Source: Kalaharituber pfeilii
Lineage: Eukaryota; Ascomycota; Pezizomycetes; Pezizales; Pezizaceae
Direction of reading: 5' to 3'
Length of the DNA: 64,000 nt
Assembly (NCBI GenBank): GCA_015179045.1
Contig: WHUZ01000001.1
Coordinates: 1,798,001-1,862,000 of the forward strand
Shown: in pieces, positions 22,406 through 33,125 of the stretch
How the letters are laid out: every line of letters begins with the position of its first letter
Position numbering within the stretch: position 1 is the first letter of the stretch
Made by a program: the position numbers and the translations under genes
The notes under the pieces: model-generated
Told to the model about the DNA's origin: nothing
What the model saw: the letters and a program-made list of their open reading frames with translations, nothing else
Database searches by the model: none

Positions 22406-23878
22406 ATGGAGTCCTCCACTCCCAATCTCCTTATGGTGGAAGGATCATTTTACGACCAGGTTGACGAGCTTGCCCAGTACATTGACAATCTCAAGCAGGC
22501 CCCCGGAGCACTGGTCGGCCAGCTCGCATCCCTAGTCGAAAAGGAGGATAAGGACGAAATTGTGAGGAAGCTCGTGGACGCAAGCTCTGCGCTGTCATCA
22601 GCTCCGGAGAAAGGTGTTGAATCAATACCATTTACCCCCCTCCCCACCACCATCACCGCTACCATCACCGATATACCCCAGCAGCGTGAGCTAACGTTTT
22701 TGGTCAGAATTCATCCCGTCATACAATCTTCTCATCCACCTAGTACGGCCTAGTCCTCAATTGCCAGAACTTCTCCCTTCCATTTTGAACAACCTCTCTA
22801 CCCCACCGTCCACCTCCCCGATCAATGGGCCATCCCTGCTGCTCTCCATTCTTACAACAATATTCAATGTCCTCCCTACAAATTCTACGCTCCGGTCGTC
22901 TGTCTTCCAAAGCATATTAAAGATAGTGGCCGCTCATGGGCTTTACGACGTTTTATCACCTCAACTCAAGAACTTGCCACGCTGGTTTGGGGAATGGAAT
23001 ACCTCTGACGAGGAGGCAAGGACAATTTTGGTGAACATTGCAAACATTGCCGAGGAGGCTGCAGACGATGAGTGTGTAATCTACAAACTCATCATTAAAG
23101 TTCATATGTTGACCATTGAGGCTCTGATAGGCAGTTCTACAATTCCCTTCTCAGTGCTTTGCAGCGATTCCCCCATAGTGAAGCTACCACTCCAACTGCT
23201 CGTGCTGCTGCTGTTCGGCTCGTGAAGGCGGCCATATCTCTTCCTTCCCGGTTGGATTTCGATGATCTTGTCGCGTTAGACTCTGTACAGGTTCTTGCTA
23301 AGTCTGATCCTGAACTTTTCAACCTCCTTGAAATCTTTGCTGGCGGCGACTTCCAAGACTATGAGGAATTCAATGATGTTCATGAAGGGTGGCTTGAAGA
23401 CAATGGTTTTAACTAACAATTGCTCATGTCATCCACCTACAGTCACGCTAACCTTTACACATTAGGAATGTCACACCCCGTTTTGGTCCGCAAAATCCGC
23501 CTATTGACGCTTGCGTCTCTGTCGACACGCACCCCAACCCGCTCGCTTCCATACAAAACTATTTCCAAAGCACTACACATCCCCTCTGAGGACGTCGAGA
23601 TGTGGGTTATTGACGTCATCCGCGCGGGCCTTGTCGAGGGCAAGCTCAGCCAGCTCAACCAAACGTTTTTGATCCACCGGAGCAGCTACCGTGTGTTTGG
23701 ACTTGACCAATGGGTTGAGGTGAGTGAGAGGCTTGAAGATTGGAAGGTTACTTTGAGGAATATCCAGGAGGTTTTGATTGCTGCGAGGGAAAGTGTAGAT
23801 GGACATGAGAAAAGTGAGAGGGAGAACGCAGATAGGAAGTTGGAAGGCGCAGGGAAGGCTGTGGAGGTTGAAGGCTAG
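22406..23878 (+). CDS. Translation initiation factor eIF3 subunit M
   Basis: Proposed exons are 22406-22613, 22708-23099, 23165-23405 and 23466-23878, all in frame, 417 aa. N-terminal NLLMVEGSFYDQVDELAQYI, the exon 1/2 join KEFIPSYNLLIHLVRP, FDFDDL-like RLDFDDLVALDSVQVL, LFNLLEIFAGGDFQDYEEF, and the PCI domain KIRLLTLASLSTRT, LPYKTISKALHIPSEDVEMW and VIRAGLVEGKLSQLNQTF identify eIF3m. This subunit is part of the eIF3 octamer core in the 43S pre-initiation complex. The third intron carries GCTAACC and TTAG. The second intron (GTTCAT...TTTGCAG) is the least sure: the next acceptor upstream would add three family-like residues but breaks phase. Confidence 0.9.
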
Positions 23879-24457
23879 ATTGATATCGGAGAAATAAGGT
23901 TATGAAAAGTAAATGAAAATAGATGGGCATAATATATATGGCTTGGGCAGGGTTTAGGTTGGATTTTGGCTTACTGGCTTACTGGCTGGGGTCTAGGGCC
24001 TGGAAATATATCTGGGTCTGGGTCGGGATCGATTCGAAATAGTTAGCTGTCACATTGCCTTTTTCTCTCTATTGTTTGGTTGGTTAAAAAATTATCAATT
24101 ATGTTTTCCTGTGTACTTTTCTGGCCTCTTACCAGGTTCCATCCTGATATCCTGCCTATGCCCTCAAAATTAACTGTATGTGTGGGGTGAGATATTGTCA
24201 ATTTTGATGATAGGTACGACGAATAAGTCTAAAAACAGCAACCTTGTATTCATCATTAACATGTTGTAGCTGCGGTTGTGTTCTATAACGTACATGGTAC
24301 TACAAAGAATTCTAAGCAAACAAACTAGCGAACATTATTATAAAATAAAATAAGATAAACCATAGCTGCCCCCAACCTTCTTCAGCGGCAAGGCATATCG
24401 AAAAATGACAAGACATCAAGTTGCCTCTTGACACCGATGAACATGGAACTACAAACA
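23879..24457. other. Intergenic before the copia insertion
   Basis: eIF3m 3' flank and AT-rich spacer, with short duplications such as TTACTGGC in tandem near 23970. No gene supported. Confidence 0.45.
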
Positions 24458-24462
24458 GCTTC
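24458..24462. repeat. Target-site duplication, left (GCTTC)
   Basis: The five bases GCTTC precede the 5' LTR and recur directly after the 3' LTR at 29841-29845, the usual 5-bp staggered cut of copia integrase. Confidence 0.8.
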
Positions 24463-24738
24463 TGTAGGAATCACGTTGTACTCTCGCTGTAGGGATTATT
24501 ATGGTCTAAGCCCGAAACGGCCCCTTTATGGATAGAGGAGAAACAAGGGTCCCAAAACGGCCGGTTTATGGTAAAAGGAGCAGGATATAAGGGACGAATT
24601 TCCTATGTGTTTATTGTTTTCGCCAGAGCAGAGCTAGAAATCGTGTACTTAGCAAGCTTTCATATACGCTGAATTTTACCTGTTGATTTATCACGCAAAC
24701 GCAACCATTCCTCCACACATAGCCTCGTAATTCTTAGA
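24463..24738 (+). repeat. Copia 5' LTR
   Basis: 276 bp, beginning TGTAGGAATC and ending AATTCTTAGA, matching 29565-29840 base for base as far as I can read. It contains a TATAAG-like box at about 24593 that may serve as promoter. Confidence 0.93.
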
Positions 24739-24750
24739 GGTTATGAGCCC
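24739..24750 (+). promoter_or_regulatory. Primer binding site, half-tRNA iMet type
   Basis: GGTTATGAGCCC begins at the first base after the LTR. It is complementary to the anticodon stem-loop of initiator tRNA-Met (GGGCUCAUAACC), not to a tRNA 3' end. This is the internal priming used by Drosophila copia and related elements. Confidence 0.8.
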
Positions 24751-25067
24751 GGCGCACCGTTGAAGCCGGGTAGCAAAACACCAAAGGATCACCGACTGCG
24801 CCAAAAATCAACGCTGCAACTCAGTCACACTGAGGAACCCCGCAGACTCAAAATAAGCATACCATTCGACACTGCGACTCGGATCATATCTGAGGAACCC
24901 CGCAGACCTCCGATTACAAGCTAGTCAAGGACAAAATTTATCCAAAGACAAGCAGAGTGATCAAAAGCAAAAATAAAAGGGAAAAACCCAAGCGGCCAAC
25001 ACGATAGGGCCCTTACCGCCGAACTATACGAACTAAAGTGGCAACACACGAAACCTAAAACCAGTTG

Positions 25068-28000
25068 ATGTCCGGATCTAATCAAGTACCAGAAGAAAAC
25101 ACACCACGACCACTCCCCATCGATCGAACTGCTCCCGAACAACAAATCACAGATATCCTCTCTCGAAGCTTCCCAGTCAATACAACAACTAGCGAACCTG
25201 TTGACACCCCGACCGACGAGACTACCCAACCACCTCCACCTCCATCGAATCTACCAAAGATGTCCGAAACTACCATCAGCCGAAAAGTCCCAACGCTAGA
25301 TGTCAAGTTATCTGGCTCTTCTACCTACCCTGAATGGATTATCTCTATAGAAAATTATTTAGATTTAATTCCAGTTAACGAAGAATACAGGGTATGGGAT
25401 GTAGTAACTGGAGACTACGCTCAACCAACCGGTCTAGAATCCATCAAAACTGAAGGGGCCACATCATCATCATCAGGAAAAGCAGATAAAAAAGCAGCCC
25501 GAGTATGGAAAGATGCTAATGCTATAGCTATTCTAACCATAAAGAAAAATTGTGAAGACCATGTTAGAGCAAGGATAGGGAGTCTCACTACTGCAAAAAA
25601 GGTCCACGAAGAACTAAAAAAGGCGTTCCAAGGAAAAACATCAACTGAATTCTACTCCCTTCTAAGTAGCCTTGACATTTCCTATGATGACAGAAAAACC
25701 AGCGTCGAAGAACATATTGCGGAATATGAGCGCATATGGAACTCCTTCACTGGGATCATGTCTAGAGCTGACCTGAGCAGTGATGATGGATTTGGGAAGG
25801 GGCTTAAGGCATTTTCCGAGTCAGACAAGGCCAAAACGGAATTTCTCCTCCGATCATTCCCTAGCTTTTACAGCAATACTATCGAAAATATCAGGGCAAA
25901 AGATCACGCATATGACGATGTGACAAGGAAGCTCAGGGAATATATCACTACTAAGCAAAAGGCATCGAAAAAGAACCAGACTGGAAATTCCAAGGATGAC
26001 CCGATTGTACTCAAGGGAAATGAAGGGAAGAGAAAGAAGAAAATCTGTGAATGGTGCAAAAAACACGGGAAGAAAGGACTCGGCCATGAGGAATCAGAAT
26101 GTTGGGGAAAGGCGAAAGAGGAGAAAAAGGCAGCTAAAGCCGAGGTCAAAGAGGAGGAGTCGGATAGCGAGGGAGTGCACATTGGGGCAATCAGAGTCAA
26201 GATGGCAGATCCAGCCACTAAGACAAATTACTACGAATACGATACTGGCACATCCCACCATACGACTAACGAATTATGGCGACTAAGAGACATAAAGGAT
26301 ACACATCTCGAAGTACGAGCCCACGACAATACTCTCTCTATATGCAAGAAACAAGGGACTTTGGTTTTTGAGCATAATGGAATCACCCACCTCCTCCACG
26401 ATGCATTATATGACCCAGCATACTCTAATCTTGTGAGCGGTCAGAGAATAAAAGGAGACCATGTAGTCATACATAAGGGAGAAAGAGCTGTATTAAAAAA
26501 GGGGAAGAAAATCATATTCAATATGATCAAAGACAACAGAGGGGCTATGTGGATAAGACCAGAGGAAGTAGGAAAAATCCGAGCATCAAATGTGGAATTA
26601 GCAAAGGAACTACATGAAAGGTATGGACACATCTCTTACAATACCCTCAAAAATCTCCCAGAATGCCCCAAGTTCCAAAAACCCCCTAGGTGCGAAGCAT
26701 GTGAGAAAGGCAAAGCAACAAAGCCACCTGCCAAAGATCAAGGAAAAAAGAAAGGCGGAACAACAATCCGAACGAGCAGACCACTGGAACGACTACATGC
26801 GGACCTTATAGGACCAGTCAAACCAGTAACGCCAGGAAAACAATATGAATACCTCCTAGTAGTCACAGATGACTACAGCCGATATACAGTCACCAAACCA
26901 CTCCGACAAAAATCTGATACAAAAAACTGCATTAATGGAAATTATCGAAGCATTGGAAGCAGCAGTATCAGGAGAAGGATGGAAGGTAGCAGAGATACAA
27001 GCAGATTGGGGAGGAGAATTCAGAAATAAGGATCTCGAAAGCAAGCTACGAAAACGAGGAACAAAGCTTAAAGAGACAGTGCCAGGACATAGCGAGACAA
27101 ATGCTATAGCCGAACGAGCAAACCGAACCATCATGACAATGAGCAGAACCGCAATACTGGCGACATCACCAGCTATTCCAGAAGGCAAATGGGATAAAGC
27201 CAGCAGCTGGAGCTCATATACAAAAAACCGGATCCCCCATAAGGCACTAAATGGAAAAACACCCATAGAAGTGCTACTCAAGAAAAACCCCGTACAAGAA
27301 AGGAAGTTCTTGAGACCGTTTGGAGAAAGGGTCACCTGTTATGACTACAATCATACAGGAAAATTAGGGGCAAGATCATGGGAAGGAAGGATAATAGGGT
27401 ACACCGAGACACATGGAATATATCGAGTCTTAGACTCGAGGGGGGCAGAAAAATTAGCAAAAAACCCAGTGTCAATTGTTGAACCCGAAACCGAATCCGA
27501 ATCCGAAACCGAATCTGAACCTGGACCCGAATCCGAATCAGAAATCCAGTCGAAACTCCAACTCGAAACCGAAAGTAAACGACCCACAACCCCAGAAAAA
27601 ACTCCTCAACAGGTCGAACAATACTATACGGCACCATTAGCACCACCTACGAAAAAGCGCCACCACAAGACACCTGCGGAATGGACCGAACTTCATGGGA
27701 GTAGGGAAAGTAGTAGAACTCGAAGACCTTCAGACAAAGCCAAAGACAACCAGAAATCATCAAGGAAGAGGTTGTTTGACAAACCAGCACCAATACCTGA
27801 AGAAGGAGACATTTTCGAAGCATCGGTTGAAGAAGTCGAACCTGTACCAACAGATGGCCATAAAGCTGTTGAGTATTTTTGTCGGAAAACTTGGATTACA
27901 GAGATTCAAAAACCCGGACAAACAAAAGCAGTTGGCACAGATGAAGACCACCCCACCGAACAACAAGCCCGTACCGGAAAGTATGCCTCAGAATGGAGTA

Positions 28001-29498
28001 AGGCAAGACAAAAAGAACGGTCGCAACTCCAGAAGTATGGGGTATACACCAAGATCCGAGAATCAGATATCCCAGAGGGCACCAAGATCGTTGACACCAA
28101 ATGGGTATATGTGATCAAGCGAAAACCCGATGGTACAATTGAGAAGTTCAAGGCTCGGAAGGTGGGGCGGGGTTTTACCCAGATTCACGGTGTCAATTAT
28201 GACGAAACCTATGCCCAGATGATGCGCCCAGAGACCTGGAGAATGTTGTTAGTAATAGCACTATACCGGGGATGGGACATCCGGCAATGGGACGTAGTGG
28301 CCGCGTACCTTCAAGCCAAACTCCAGCACGACATCTACATCAAAGACATAAACGAGGACGGAGAAATCGAGTACTGGAAACTCCATAAGGCCCTGTATAG
28401 ACTCAAACAGGCAGGGCATGAATGGTATATCAAGCTCCGAAAAATCCTCGAAAATGCCGGATACAGACAGTGCATAGGCGATGAAGGGTGTTATGTGGGA
28501 GAAGGACTGATTGGGACGCATGTGGACGATCTGCTCGGAATAGGACCTTCGGCAGTACTGGATCAAGTCGAGAAAGACATGTCAAAATCAGTCGAACTCG
28601 ATAAGCGAGGAAAACCTCGGAAAATGCTAGGGATCGAACTGGAATGGCGAAAAAACTCAGATAAGGAAGAAGAAGTGATACTAACACAAACTGCCTTAAT
28701 AGAGAATTTAGTCCGTCAACATCTCCAAGATCACCAGAACCCCGACAAGCGTGGCGAACGACACTCAATGCCCATCGAGCCATCACTATACGAAGCGAAA
28801 ACCTCCGAGGAAGAAGGAACAGAAAAAACCAAGTTCCAGCAAATCGTGGGGGTCTCCTATTTGTATGCCGAATGACGAGGCCAGAAATATCCATCCACGT
28901 CAACCTCTTGGGGAGAAGGGCCTCGGATCCCTCACCAGCGAACATGAAGGGGGCCTTGAAGCTTTTACAGTATTTATGGTCGACCCGATCAGAAGGACTC
29001 CGCCTAGGAAAACCACCAAACCTAGATGTCGAGATATACGCGGATGCTTCGTACGGAGGGGAGGGAGCAAGGTCACAAAGCGGAGCTATAATGATGATGG
29101 GGAAACAACCGATAGGATGGTGGTCACGAAGACAAGATATAGTGGCGCTCTCGATCACGGAAGCAGAATACATCGCAGACTGCGAGGGAGCGAAGGATGC
29201 AGCCTGGATCAGGCAACTACTCAAGGAGATGAAGGTAACCCCGAGATCAGCACCCATCCTGAAAACCGACTCGGAGGGGGCAAAGAACCTATCCAAGACA
29301 GCCAAATATCTCCGAAGGAGCCGCCATATACAGCACCGATTCCATTATCTGAGGGAGGAAGTCAACAATGGGGATCTCCGCATAGTTACGATACCGGGGA
29401 AGGAGAACCCGGCCGACATCCTAACCAAAATCACCCCGATGTCGACAATCAAAGATTGGAAGAATTGTTGGATGGGATCAACTGGGAAGAATGGATGA
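25068..29498 (+). pseudogene. Copia Gag-Pol polyprotein, two frame breaks
   Basis: From the ATG at 25068. The Gag region carries a variant zinc knuckle CEWC-x9-H-x4-C at about 26047-26104. The protease active site is DTGTS near 26241. A GAG-pre-integrase HHCC segment (HERYGH ... CEAC) lies at about 26614-26700, and the integrase core starts at about 26790. The first break is the A6 run at 26921-26926, where the frame moves forward by one base. Integrase continues (QADWGGEF, AERANRTIM), followed by an acidic linker. The RT has TKWVYVIKRKPDGTIEKFKA, the catalytic THVDD near 28520 (usually YVDD), and KALYRLKQAGHEWY. The second break is at G5 28848-28852. RNase H follows (YADASYGG, SITEAEYIA) to the stop at 29498. 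Both breaks fall in homopolymers of an element with identical LTRs, so sequencing error is likelier than decay. Confidence 0.9.
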
Positions 29499-29555
29499 GA
29501 AGTATCGGCTCGGATACCCATGAAGGTGCTGGCTGGTGGGATCAAATGCTCGAGT

Positions 29556-29564
29556 AAGGGAGGC
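29556..29564 (+). promoter_or_regulatory. Polypurine tract
   Basis: AAGGGAGG lies immediately upstream of the 3' LTR, the expected plus-strand primer for reverse transcription. Confidence 0.6.
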
Positions 29565-29840
29565 TGTAGGAATCACGTTGTACTCTCGCTGTAGGGATTA
29601 TTATGGTCTAAGCCCGAAACGGCCCCTTTATGGATAGAGGAGAAACAAGGGTCCCAAAACGGCCGGTTTATGGTAAAAGGAGCAGGATATAAGGGACGAA
29701 TTTCCTATGTGTTTATTGTTTTCGCCAGAGCAGAGCTAGAAATCGTGTACTTAGCAAGCTTTCATATACGCTGAATTTTACCTGTTGATTTATCACGCAA
29801 ACGCAACCATTCCTCCACACATAGCCTCGTAATTCTTAGA
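29565..29840 (+). repeat. Copia 3' LTR
   Basis: 276 bp, identical by eye to the 5' LTR and followed by the target duplication GCTTC. Confidence 0.93.
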
Positions 29841-29845
29841 GCTTC
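29841..29845. repeat. Target-site duplication, right (GCTTC)
   Basis: Second copy of the 5-bp duplication flanking the copia element. Confidence 0.8.
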
Positions 29846-30086
29846 CTATCCACTGCCTCCAGTATTCGAACTCCCCGGTTTCAACACTCCCTCCCTTGAC
29901 GCTAACCTCCACACCAACTTCTCAACCAGACTGCGCTTTGATTTTTCAGTCTGGTTGACTATGTACATACTGTAGCCTCGTTCCCAGGCGGGCTTTTAGT
30001 CCCTGGGCACGTGACACACTAGACTGTTTAGTAAGCAATGAATTATATTGAGCGCCCGAGGCTAAGATCGGTATGATAGAAGAGAT

Positions 30087-30141
30087 ATTAGTCTATTCTA
30101 ATTCTACTATGTGGTATCGCACTTACATAAGAACTCTACAT
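30087..30141 (+). repeat. 54-55 bp direct repeat, left copy
   Basis: It starts ATTAGTCT and ends AACTCTACAT and is repeated at 34213-34266 with one base of length difference; 46 bp (30096-30141 versus 34221-34266) are identical. The two copies bound a 4.07-kb block of nested repeats. Confidence 0.9.
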
Positions 30142-30169
30142 CTAATAAGTATATCTAATAAGTATAAAA

Positions 30170-30598
30170 TTTTCTAATAAGTATAAAATTTTTCCTCTTC
30201 TTGGTGTGACACTGGAAGCTTCCTGGAAGTTTTCTGACTGGATAAATAGAAAGTGAAGCCTGGAGTTCATCCGATTTGATAATTCGGTGAAGCCTGTCTA
30301 TATTCATGACAAGAAGAGAAAAAATTTTATACTTATTAGATATTCAGGATTGTCTGTTGGTAATTACTACATTTTTATTATAATTCTTGATTTTGTAGTG
30401 CTATCAGTGACACTAGTGAAAATCTTGATTTTCCTGGTTACGTAAGTATTTTTTTTGGTTACTTTAAATTGAAGTTGGTTCCTTATTTTTTGTTCAATAT
30501 TATATCATACAAATATTGTCGTCTTCTATAATATTTTCACCTTCTATACAACCCAGGTTCTTATTTTTAATTCTAACTCCTTTTTGAGAAATTTTTGA
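30170..30598 (-). repeat. Dispersed AT-rich repeat A, copy 2 (inverted)
   Basis: Reverse-complement copy of 1-392. It has an additional short duplication of a TCTAATAAGTATAAAATTTT segment and a local insertion around 30300-30345. It abuts the minisatellite. Confidence 0.85.
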
Positions 30599-31672
30599 AT
30601 GAGCTCCTACTCAACAAGTCTCTAAATCAGCTTCTATTTGATAGATTATTGGATATACCTGCTCGATAAATCTCTAAATTTGCTTCTGCTCAATATGGTA
30701 TTGGATCTATTCTTGCTCTATGAGCCACTGAATCTACGGTGGCTTTTACTCTTTTGGATAGGTTACTAAATCAGCTTCTACTTGATAGATTCCCTGATCA
30801 GCTTTTACTTGACAAGTTACTGGATCAACTCCTACTCGATAAGCTGCTAGATTAACTTCTACTCGATAAGTCAGTAAGCCAGCTCCTACTCAGTAGACTT
30901 CTAAAACAGCTCCTACTTCATAGGTTACTGGATCAGCTCCTGCTCGATGAGTTACTGTATTAGTTCCTGCTCGATAAGTCACTGGATCAGGCTTCTGCTC
31001 AATGAGTCACTCGATTAGTTCCTGTTCGATAAGTCACTGGATCAGCTCCCGCTCAATGAGTCACTAGATCAGCTCCTACTCAATAGATCTCTAAACCAGC
31101 TCATGTTTAGTAGGTCGACGAATTACTAGATCTGCTCTTGATCCATAGGCTAGTGGGCTAGCTGCTACTCGATAGTCCTCTAAATCAGTTTATATTTGAT
31201 AGAGCACTCGATTAGCTTCTACTCGATGAGCTGCTGGATTAGTTCATAGTTAATAGGTTAGTAGGCCAACTATTATTTAATTAATATCTAAACTAGTTCC
31301 TCTTTAATAGGTTACTAAATCAGCTCCTGCTTATTAGGTAGATCAGCTCTTGCTCGATAGGTTAGTGGGCCAGCTCCTGCTCGATAGATTTATGAGCCAA
31401 CTCCTACTTGATAGACCTCTAAACCAGCTCCTGTTCGATAGATTACTGGATCCACTCCAGCTCGATAGGTTGTTGGATCAGCTTCTGCCCAAGTATGTCT
31501 TTATATCAGCTCTTGCTCGATAGATTAATAGACTAGCTCCTGCTTGGTAAGAGTGAGCTAACTTTTACTCGATAGACCTCTAAACCTGCTCCTGCTCGAT
31601 AGGTTACTGGATCCACTCCAGCTCAATAGGTTGCTAGATGTCACAGCCCACGCCCTACAGTCTCCGCACATC

Positions 31673-31975
31673 AAGCCACGACCGCCGGCAAGCCACGACC
31701 GCCGGCAAGCCACGACCGCCGGCAAGCCACGACCGCCGGCAAGCCACGACCGCCGGCAAGCCACGACCGCCGGCAAGCCACGACCGCCGGCAAGCCACGA
31801 CCGCCGGCAAGCCACGACCGCCGGCAAGCCACGACCGCCGGCAAGCCACGACCGCCGGCAAGCCACGACCGCCGGCAAGCCACGACCGCCGGCAAGCCAC
31901 GACCGCCGGCAAGCCATGACCACCGGCAAGCTACGACCGCCGGCAAGCCACGACCGCCGGCAAGCCGTGACCGCC
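31673..31975. repeat. 17-bp tandem array 1 (AAGCCACGACCGCCGGC)
   Basis: About 18 head-to-tail copies, nearly perfect, with three or four variant units at the right end. Because 17 is not a multiple of three and the unit lacks stops, long frames open on both strands here; they are not genes. GC content is far above the surroundings. Confidence 0.95.
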
Positions 31976-32036
31976 TCCTGCCAACAGCCGGCAAGCTCAT
32001 AGAACCGGCTAGCTACATGTAGCTAGCAACCTGCCA

Positions 32037-32250
32037 GCATAGCCCGCCTGCCAGTACAGCCCGCCTGCCAGTATAGCCCGCCTGCCAGTACAGCCCGCCT
32101 ACTAGTATAGTCCGCCTGCTAGTATAGCCTGCCTGCCAGTACGACCAGCCTGCTAGTATAGCCCGCCTGCCAGTACAGCCCGCCTGCTAGTATAGCCCGC
32201 CTGCCAGTACAGCCCGCCTGCTAGTATCGCCGCCTGCCAGTATCGCCCGC
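32037..32250. repeat. 17-bp tandem array 2 (AGCCCGCCTGCCAGTAT)
   Basis: About 12 copies alternating TGCCAGTACAG and TGCTAGTATAG variants. The period is again 17 bp, but the unit differs from array 1. Confidence 0.9.
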
Positions 32251-32670
32251 CTGCCATGAAAACTCTGCCTTCACCACTCTGTTCTTACTTCTGCCCTCGT
32301 CGCTGCTTCTACCTTTGTATTATGCTTCTCAGGTGATGAACCTATCATGTATATATAGGCTCTATCTTGCCCTCATGTAAATAGTTCCTTCTCTCCTTGT
32401 CTGTTGTCTTGTCTGCTTAATAGACCCATATGGTTTCTCGCAGTCTATATGTTCTTGTTATTCTCGTCAATCCCTAGATCCAATTCAGTACTTGGTCTTC
32501 TCTGCCTTTTCACCATAGCCTGCCATCGCCGTTGAACTGGAACCTCTGAACTGCTCCTGTCAAGCCTCTCCTGTCAAGTTTGTCAGGCCTCTGCCATTCA
32601 GCGCTTGCAAAACTACTATTACCCTGAACCGGTCGTATCCCTTAGCAGCACCAGCTTGCCGCCGCGTGAC
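32251..32670. other. Unique part of the solo LTR
   Basis: CT-rich sequence without tandem repeats; contains the TATA-like box and no coding frame. Confidence 0.5.
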
Positions 32671-33125
32671 ACTAGATTAGCTTCTGCTCGAGTAGGTCTT
32701 TAGATCAGCTCTTGCTCAATAGGTTAGTAGACCAGCTCCTGTTCAGTACATCAGTGAGCTAACCTCTACTCGATAGCCCTCTAAACCAGCTCCTGCTCGA
32801 TAGGTTACTGGATCCACTTCAGCTCGATAGGTTGTTAGATCAGCTGCTACTCGAGTAGATCTTTAGATCAGCTCTTACTCAATAGGCTAGTGAGTTAGCT
32901 CCTGCTTAGTAAGTCAGTAAGCTAACTTCTATTCGATAGACTTCTGAACTAGCTCCTGCTCGATAGGTTCATAAATTCATTTCAAGTCAATAGGTTACTG
33001 CATCAGCTTCTGCTTGAGTAGATCTCTAGATCACTTCTTGCTCGGTAAGTTATTAGATTGTTTTCTATTTAGCAGATTACAAAACTAATACCTGTCGAGT
33101 AAACTGATCAAAATTAGCTTCTACT

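Larger units (their letters stand above)
24463..29840 (+). mobile_element. Ty1/copia LTR retrotransposon, near-complete
   Basis: A 5,378-bp element with 276-bp LTRs that look identical by eye, a 5-bp target duplication, primer binding site, gag-protease-integrase-RT-RNase H order (integrase before RT, diagnostic of copia/Pseudoviridae), and a purine tract before the 3' LTR. The identical LTRs imply a recent insertion and no sign of repeat-induced point mutation. The single polyprotein is interrupted twice by one-base changes in homopolymers. The LTRs begin TG but end TTAGA rather than the canonical CA. Confidence 0.95.
31639..32671 (+). mobile_element. Solo LTR, Ty3/gypsy-like
   Basis: A 1,033-bp segment starting TGTCAC and ending GTGACA, a perfect 6-bp inverted end of TG...CA type, flanked on both sides by CTAGA (31634-31638 and 32672-32676). 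This is a clean insertion into the minisatellite with no internal coding region, so it is best read as a solo LTR left by recombination. A TATATATAGG box at about 32348 may be its promoter. Assignment to gypsy rests on end sequence and length only. Orientation is arbitrary. Confidence 0.8.
30600..33125. repeat. Degenerate ~30-bp minisatellite, split by a solo LTR
   Basis: Some 1.5 kb of diverged tandem units of about 30 bp resembling GATAGGTTACTGGATCAGCT plus CCTGCTC, at 30600-31633 and again at 32677-33125. The two halves are continuous once the solo LTR and its target duplication are removed. Units vary by point changes and small indels, so the array is old. Confidence 0.85.

Noticed and set aside
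26869..27029. Programmed frameshift between two copia ORFs
   Set aside because: The frame change lies in the middle of the integrase core rather than between gag and pol, and a similar error-like break occurs later in RT/RNase H.
28751..29557. 268-codon frame overlapping the copia RNase H region
   Set aside because: Out of frame with RT and RNase H; it is the shadow of pol, extended by chance.
31558..32002. Open frames of 85-123 codons on both strands with His-Asp-Arg-Arg-Gln or Ala-Gly-Gly-Arg repeats
   Set aside because: They are a by-product of a stop-free 17-bp tandem unit, which opens several frames; no gene signals.
30600..33125. CRISPR-like regularly spaced repeats
   Set aside because: Units are contiguous and degenerate, with no unique spacers, in a eukaryotic context.
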